This document shows positions 58,197 to 64,000 of a stretch of DNA of 64,000 nt, one piece after another. Below the pieces are notes generated by a model. That model saw nothing but the letters and a program-made list of their open reading frames with translations, was not told the origin of the DNA and searched no databases. Each line of letters begins with the position of its first letter. The first letter of the stretch is position 1. Source of the DNA: Grammothele lineata (taxonomy: Eukaryota; Basidiomycota; Agaricomycetes; Polyporales; Polyporaceae); assembly GCA_002150815.3 (NCBI GenBank), contig NDFF03000138.1:162246-226245 (forward strand). Direction: 5' to 3'. The translations under genes were made by a program, and so were the position numbers.

Positions 58197-59536
58197 TCAG
58201 TTCTCGAGCTCGAGCTCGCGGCGGACGCGGAAGCGGCCGAAGCCCTTGCCCGCCTTGCCCTTGAAGCCGGCGTTGGCACCAGTGTTGGCGCCCTTGTTCG
58301 CACCCGCGCCAGTCGCGCCCTTGTTCGCACCGGTGTTCGCGCCAGTCGTCGCGGAGGCGGAGGCAGCGGCGGCAGAGGATGCAGCAGCAGCAGTGCCCGA
58401 CGCGGCATTGTTGCCACCGGTGGCGGCGCCGTTCGCGGAGACAGTGAACTAGTGTGATGATCAAATGGTCAGTGTACGTCAATGAAGAGATCGAGAACGA
58501 ATGCTTACGTAGGACGCGTCATCGAGAGAACCGTGCTGCGCGATAGCGACGAGCGCGGGCTGGTGGTTCGCGGCCGAGTTGATCGACGCCATGCGGTAGA
58601 AGCCCGCGGGGAGACCGCCGGTCACGGTCGCGGAGAGGACGCCGCCCTGCGCCTGCTCGTTGAGACCCTTGAAGAAGACGAACTTGTTGGGGTCCGTGGG
58701 GGTCGTCTGGTCGAGCGAGGTGAGCTGCTCGATGACGACGTGCGAGTGGCCGGTGATGTCGCCGGAGCTGTCGACGGTCTGGGGCGCGGCGAAGTACGTC
58801 GTGTCCGGGTTCGTGAAGAAGCCGGTGTTGAGGTGCGAGACCGCCATCTGGAGGGTGAAGTCCTGGTTGGCAGCGATCGTCGCGCCGTTCTTGGGGAAGA
58901 CGAACTTGGCCGAGGGCATGTTCGTCGTCGCGGCGATGACACCCATGGGCGCGGGGTTGCAGGAGCCGGTCTTGATCTGCTGGCCGTTGGTGATCGGGAG
59001 GTTGCCCACGGTCGCGCAGAAGTTGATGAAGTTGTTCGACGACGTCGCAGATGCAACCTGGCCGGCGGTGGCGTTGGCCTGGCCGTTCTGCTCGAAGCCA
59101 GTGGCGATCACAGACTGGAGCAGCGCTGCGAAATGTTCATGAGCATTGCCATTCATGTGATATGAAACCGGGGATAGCACGTACTCAGCGAGCTCTGGGG
59201 GTCACCAGAGTTGGCGTTCGCGCCAGAGCCGGTGTTAGCGTTTCCGCCAGCAGCGGCTGTCGCACCAGCAGAGGCGGCAGACGAAGCAGACGAAGCAGCA
59301 TTACCCTTCTGGGCGTTGTTGCCGCCCTTCTGGGCTTGAGCAGCGCCCTTGTTGGCACCGTTGCCGCCCTGGAAACCACCCTGGAAGCCACCGAAAGCAC
59401 GAGCGTCCTTCGAGGGGATGGTTTAAGTACGGGAAGTTGTGGAAGACACAGCCACAGAAGTACTCACCAAAGGCGAAGCGAAAGAAAGAGCCGGGAAGAG
59501 GACGAGAAGCGCAGCAAAGGAGTGAGCGAACTTCAT
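58197..59536 (-). CDS. Secreted Ala/Gly/Asn-rich protein of basidiomycete type, function unknown
   Basis: Exons 59536-59468, 59407-59185, 59125-58509 and 58448-58197 give 386 residues. A signal peptide (MKFAHSFAALLVLFPALSFA) is followed by a Gly/Gln/Asn/Ala-rich segment with repeated AQKGGNNAQKGN. A roughly 200-residue globular part runs from SVIATGFEQNGQANATAGQV through NFCATVGNLPITNGQQIKTG, NPAPMGVIAATTNMPSAKFV, HSHVVIEQLTSLDQTTP and GLPAGFYRMASINSAANHQP. The tail has ANKGANTGAN-type repeats and ends FRVRRELELEN. I recall similar predicted secreted proteins in Agaricomycetes, often with misleading ribosomal names, but know no tested function. A TATATATA element near 59765-59776 may be its promoter. 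Confidence 0.75.
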
Positions 59537-60155
59537 GGCTGAAGAGACGGTGGAAGAAGAGTCGACGCGAAGCTAGCTTCGTAAGGCGAAAGACCTAGAC
59601 TGGGATGGGGACCGGCCGCTGGAAGCGAGAAGAGTGGTTAGCATGCCGTATATCAGCTGAGTCGAGAGAGGACGTACAAGAAATCAGGACCAGGCAGCAC
59701 TGCTGCAAAGGAGAGGAGGGGGAATGAGGGGAGGAAGGGATGAGAGACCGGGGGAGAAGGAAGGAGGGTATATATAGCGGTGGAGCCGGCATGATTGACA
59801 GGTGAGGCAAAGAAGAGTAGCTGAGCTGGGCTCCCATTGGCCGGGCAGGGGCGGCGAGGGAGGACGAGCGGAGAGCCAGGCGTGCGGACCGACAGACGAG
59901 TGGCCGCTCGCACCGTCGCCAGGGGGATCTGGCGTGGAGCAGCTCCTAAAATTAAGCTCGTCCTTACTTCGGGCACATCCCCCGGCCTATATCTGGCAAG
60001 CGCCCGTCCTCTTGACGTTCCTTGCCCGCGACCCCATGTAGTCTCATGCCCGAGCTCCCCAGAGGCCCGGGCCCGTCCTCTCTCGATGCCAACAACGCGC
60101 AGAGAACGTCGCCTTGTACGCCGCCACCGTCTACCATTGTCATCGACATCGACAG
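59537..60155. promoter_or_regulatory. Promoter region of the secreted-protein gene
   Basis: 619 bp between the secreted gene's start and the SAP30-like stop. A TATATATA-type element at 59765-59776 lies about 230 bp before the start codon. No gene found. Confidence 0.5.
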
Positions 60156-62397
60156 TCACATGCCCGCCACGCTCTTCGCCTTTACCGTACTGATAAACAG
60201 CGCCAAAGTGTCCATCTCTCGCACCTGGTCTTCGCGAAAGTGCCTTTCGGCGATCGCAGCCAGGATGCCGTCCACTTCCGCTACGTCCCCGTGCACCGGC
60301 GGCGGCGCTGGGGCCCTCTCCTCGTCCACCAGCCGAGAACTCCGACGCCGTCCGGCATCTCGACGCCCGCGATGCCCTCCTACTGACGTCCCTCCAGGGC
60401 CCGGGCTCGCTGTCGACGTCCTTCGTAGCGCGTGTCCGTGCGGGGGAAGATGGGCCTTCGGCTTCAGCAGCGAATGAGGAGGCCCCGGGTCCTCCGCGCT
60501 CAGCGGGGACGGGTCCAGGTCCGGAATCAGATCGTACACTTGAAGGTACCGGTACAGCGCGTCGGTCGGCAGCGCCGTGAAGTCTACCTGCAAGACGGGT
60601 GGAGCGTATCAGTCTCTGCCACACATGTACAGCGGCGCGCGATCCAAGAAGCGTAACGTCGTCGCAGTCATCAAAGAGACGCAGCCCTGGCTGATGCACC
60701 CCCGTGCGAAGCCCTTTTTCCCGACGTCCCCAGAACGCGCCCCAATTGCTCGCACCAAGGTGACCGGGCGACCGAGCTCCACCTGAGAAGAAGGCTCGCT
60801 TGCCATGTGCGCGAGCCCGCCGAGATGGACACCCTGTCCGAGCTTACAATCATGGTAGCGCGCAGAGGCCCCACACTTTCTCTCCCTCGTCCGCTAGCCC
60901 GAGGGGCAATCAGAGCGTAGTAATCGCCCTGGACGAGCATAGCATCTGGCTGTAGTGCGGAAAAAGCGTCCGCCGAAATCGCCTGGGACTATTTCTGGCC
61001 CCATGCCGTCAGGACCTTTTGCGCGCACCCGCTCTATGGGCGCTCTAAAAATACCCCATGGTCGGCAGAGCCTACAGCCTTCTACAGCTCGTGAGGACGT
61101 ATCTGTGATCCGCCCAAATGACATCCACCGCTGCGGCACGAATCGTTTGTTCTGACGCGTCCGCAGGGCATTGGACGGGCGAACAGTTGACGGTGAGGCT
61201 GCAGCTCAACGTCAACCAGCGGGCAGGACGCCGTCTCCAAGGAACCGAGAAGCACCGGGCTGCCTATAGCAAGGCGTATTCGCACATTTCGGGCCTCAGG
61301 CAGCCTTGCGCAGAGCGCGAGGCATAATCATGAGGACATCGAGAGACCGCGATGAACAAAGAACGCAATCTCGTGGGCCCAGGAAGTCCGCGGGATAGCC
61401 CATCGCGTGCGGCCCATCGAGTTCGGACGTCGAGCAAGGTTCGCGCTCTGCACGCTGACAACTGTCTCTCAAAGATGTGCTCGGACAGCCTGGCGCGGTC
61501 GCTGATGTTCCTCGGCACCGTATGTGACCCGTTCAAATAATAGGAGCAGCGCGCTCATCATCCCCTGGAGGACCGGGTCGCGGTGGCGGGTGTAGGATGC
61601 TGACAGTAGCGGCACCACCCTGATGCGCATATCCCGGGAGCGGATCCGGAGAACGCACTCGGACGCCGGCGTACGTACCGCCAACATCCCATGTCCGCCA
61701 CCCTAGCTCGCGGACGATCGTCCGCGCACCCCTCAACGTCCGCACCACCATTGGGCTATTGGGCTGGGGGGGTCCGACCGCGCCCGGGATCGCCTCGACG
61801 CGCACGACGGGCCTGCGAAGCCGTTGGGAAACTTGCGTGGCTGACCTCGGGCTTTGTAGTCGCTGTAGCGGCGACGTGCTTCCCCCGCCCGCCGAAGAAG
61901 CCGTGCGAGCGATCGAGGAGAGGGAAGGCCCAAAGCACCCAACTACCGCGGCCCTCGCCCAACGCGTCCGTACCCAGCCCCAGTCCCAGCCCCAGTTCAC
62001 GCGCCGCACGCACGGGATATCAAACGCATTGAAACAGGACGCGAGAAAACAAAAACCGCAAGACAGAGCACACAAAATGGAGAAGAGAGAAGCGGGAGCC
62101 GGGGTGGCCACTCACCAAGCACGCCTTCTCGTCCTTTTCCGGGGCGGCCGCGGGGGGCGCAGGGGGCTCCGCGACGCGCTTGCGCTTCGTGCGCTCGCGG
62201 TCGCCGTCGGCGCGGTCCGCAGCGCCGCGCTTTGCGCCCGCCCCGGCGTGGTAGGCCGCGTCGTCCGCTTGGGCGGCGCGCTTGCGGCTGTTCGTCGCGC
62301 GGGAGCGGGGGGCGGGTGCGCTCTGGGCCGGGGCGGGGGGTGGTGGTAGGGATGTCGGGAGGGGCCCGGAGGAGGGGTGGGTGTTGGGGTTGGGCAT
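60156..62397 (-). CDS. SAP30-like Sin3/histone deacetylase complex subunit, two exons 1.5 kb apart
   Basis: SAP30 proteins bridge Sin3 to histone deacetylase complexes in the nucleus. Exon 1 (62397-62116) encodes a Pro-rich start, then SRATNSRKRAAQADDAAYHA, GAGAKRGAADRADGDRERTK and the basic RKRVAEPPAP. Exon 2 (60587-60156) begins directly with VDFTALPTDALYRYLQVYDL, the start of the Sin3-binding domain, then PDLDPSPLSAEDPGPP, RRDAGRRRSSRLVDEE, VDGILAAIAERHFREDQVRE and MDTLALFISTVKAK. Both exons are phase 0 at the junction, giving 237 residues. The implied GT-AG intron (62115-60588) is 1528 nt, far longer than any other here. The N-terminal exon could instead belong to another transcript, but its basic KR-rich ending directly before the VDF block fits fungal SAP30-like proteins. 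Confidence 0.75.
60588..62115 (-). other. Oversized intron or insertion inside the SAP30-like gene
   Basis: 1528 nt starting GTGAGT and ending TTGCAG on the minus strand. It is GC-rich and holds several open frames of 60-190 codons, none with a recognisable domain. No terminal repeats or target-site duplications were obvious. Confidence 0.5.
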
Positions 62398-63176
62398 GGG
62401 GTGTGGATTGGGTGTGTAGGAGGAAGAGGGGAAAGGAGGGGTGCGCGTTGGTCTTGGGAGGAGGCGCGTTTGGTGAGGTGAAAGACGGTTGAGTAGTCGA
62501 TACGTCACGAGCTGCGATGCTGAGGTGAAGGTGTGTTGACCGTAGTAGGTGCCGTGGACTCGGGAGCGAGGTCGAGGTGGCGGATCCGAGAGGTCTCGTC
62601 GCTGCCGGAGGAGGATCGAGCGACTGTGCGAACGGCGTCGATGTCACCGAACCAGTGAGCGGGCCAGAGGGGGCCATTTTGCAGCCACCGGCATAGACGC
62701 GGCCTCGGCGGGCCGGGATCTCGTCCGGTGGCTGAGCGGCCTTCATCTCGGTCCAGTTTCTCTTGGGGCTTGGCATTAGTGGCTGTCGTAGACTATGACG
62801 TCTGCTAAGTTTGCGTGCTACTTCCTACTTCAGCAAATGTATGTTCCTCTAGTGGGGACAAGCAGCCGATGAACATCCCGATGACGTTGAGATTGACTCT
62901 TCCACACTTAGAGTTCTAGCAGTCATAATAGTACCTCTTGCCATTCCAACGAGAACACTGCTGTGAATTCAAGTACTAGGGCCGGAATGATGTTAGTGTA
63001 CATATCATGGACGCTTACGATACGTAGCGTATTTACTTACTTTCGTTTTTCTTACCTGGTACTGTTAGAAGACCCCATCGGACAGCTACTTACTCTACGC
63101 CGTTCGATTGGCCGCTCGTTTGATTAGCTAAGCGCCCTCGCGCCATACCCTCGCTCGCCTCGCTGGCTCTTCCCTC

Positions 63177-63357
63177 AGCTGTTGTCTTCCGCATACAGAC
63201 TGAGGTAAAGCCCCATACCTGCTCGCTCCTTACGTATATCACTCACTTGTATTTCCTAGCCCCGTCGCTCCCGCTCCGTGTCTAGGTACAGTACTAATAC
63301 ATTAGCTGTTGTCTTCCGCATACAGACTGAGCCCCGTCGCTCCCGCTCCGTGTCTAG
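63177..63357 (+). repeat. Tandem repeat, first copy interrupted by a 55-nt intron-like sequence
   Basis: Block A (28 bp, 63177-63204) and block B (26 bp, 63260-63285) flank 55 nt that start GTAAAG and end TTCCTAG. At 63304-63357 the same A and B occur again, directly joined. The 54 joined bases are identical to the flanks of the first copy. The 55-nt insert has fungal intron features: GT-AG ends and a CTCAC branch-like motif about 20 nt before the AG. Confidence 0.9.
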
Positions 63358-63715
63358 CCCGCTGCCGACCAACGTCAAACAAATGACTACTCCCGTTAGC
63401 AGTGCATGAGACCCCTCCCTTGCTTTCCGGGCCCCATCCGCGGCCGGAAAGGTCTGGTCCTTACATCGTCCTACCAAATCTGGACGTCCCGGAGAATCGG
63501 GGCCGGAAATTGGACTCGTGACGTCATGCACGTGCGACAAGTTTGGTCTGCTAAAGGGACGCAGCGCTCACTCAGCGACCACCACCTTCCTCCACGACGT
63601 GCATATCAAAATTTCGGGTCGCGTGACAGGTGTCTGAAATGAAGCTGGCGGTTTAAATCATCTTGATGCTTTCAGTCAAATCTCAGACGCGCCGATTTGT
63701 AAGAAATCGGACGGA

Positions 63716-63999
63716 TTTCAGTCATCCAGATAGCGTGAGTGGGTAGCCTACGTTTCAGACAACAAGGAATTGTTTGGAAAGGCTAGACATCCACGACCCA
63801 GATAGGGAACGGATACGACGCCGAAAGCGTGCCAATCATGAAGATTTCAGCCATCCTTTCAGACGGCAAGATAGGCAACGTGACAGTCGTCATGACAGCT
63901 AACCCCCCGACCGTGCCGAAATGTTGCCGAAATGTTGACTATGTTGGGTAAATCAGCAAGTCGGAAATGAAGCAAATCATACGCAACTTTCAGTCGTCC
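63716..63999 (+). repeat. Dispersed TTTCAG[T/C]C[A/G]TCC motif repeats
   Basis: TTTCAGTCATCC at 63716, TTTCAGCCATCC at 63845 and TTTCAGTCGTCC at 63988 are near-copies; shorter TTTCAGTC or TTTCAGAC versions occur near 63670, 63750 and 63858. GAAATGAAGC also occurs twice (about 63637 and 63965). The arrangement continues off the window edge. Confidence 0.55.
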
Positions 64000-64000
64000 C

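Larger units (their letters stand above)
62398..64000. other. Terminal intergenic region with repeats
   Basis: The first few hundred bases must contain the SAP30-like promoter. Beyond about 62,800 the sequence is less GC-rich, with a processed-looking tandem repeat at 63177-63357 and a family of TTTCAG-containing motifs from 63640 to the window edge. No gene found. Confidence 0.5.

Noticed and set aside
61533..62111. 192-codon minus-strand frame inside the SAP30-like intron
   Set aside because: No domain recognised and it overlaps the exon 1 donor region; treated as chance until expression is shown.
63177..63357. CRISPR-like repeat-spacer array
   Set aside because: Only two copies, one interrupted; CRISPR arrays do not occur in fungal nuclear DNA.
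63256..63540. 94-codon minus-strand frame with an internal repeated LDTERERRG
   Set aside because: The repeat comes from the duplicated DNA block at 63258-63357; no independent sign of coding.

Overview
The window is nuclear DNA of a filamentous basidiomycete, most likely an Agaricomycete of the Polyporales type (inference). The genes are GC-rich and cut by many 50-75 nt GT-AG introns, they sit closely spaced on both strands, and they encode fungal families: the Cyc8/Ssn6 corepressor, Erf4, a Yap1-type bZIP factor, chorismate synthase, topoisomerase II, mitoribosomal mL38, secreted S28 peptidases and a DUF7704-like membrane protein. I found no operons, CRISPR arrays, rRNA genes or intact transposons. 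Protein genes were modelled by joining frames at splice sites, and all stated exon sets keep frame from ATG to stop.

Layout. 1-4258: GC-rich DNA with no recognisable gene. 4259-8274: Cyc8/Ssn6 (+). 8275-11665: gene-free. 11666-13486: Erf4, a palmitoyltransferase subunit (+). 13487-19853: gene-poor 6.4 kb with one frameshifted gene relic. 19854-21994: Yap1-like bZIP (+), with a (CTG)20 tract just after its stop. 24952-26065: small membrane protein (-), divergent from chorismate synthase ARO2 (26613-28110, +). 28350-29858: unknown protein (-). 30243-32213: CofD/UPF0052-like protein (-), divergent from a NAA38-like Lsm protein (32478-32825, +). 33678-39150: DNA topoisomerase II (+), 16 exons.

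39633-57598 is the most unusual part. It is a secreted-peptidase island with four tRNA-Asn(GTT) genes, each with a 12-nt intron. Two S28 serine peptidase genes with matching intron positions lie in opposite orientation (40730-42989 + and 54635-56969 -). Two tandem alpha/beta-hydrolases of the TAP/S33 type lie between them (43210-45707 and 46547-48990, both -). All four peptidase genes have a TATA-like element 40-110 bp upstream. Two housekeeping genes, mL38 and a Sel1-repeat protein, sit inside the island. S28 and S33 enzymes commonly act on proline-containing peptides, so the four products could cooperate in extracellular peptide digestion (inference).

58197-64000: a secreted Ala/Gly/Asn-rich protein (-), a SAP30-like Sin3-complex protein (-) whose two exons are 1.5 kb apart, and a terminal repeat-containing region. 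Best leads for a second look: a hydrolase copy whose intron lost its GT donor and now reads as in-frame coding DNA; a tandem repeat in which the second copy looks like the exactly spliced form of the first; the tRNA-Asn/peptidase arrangement; and the oversized SAP30 intron.
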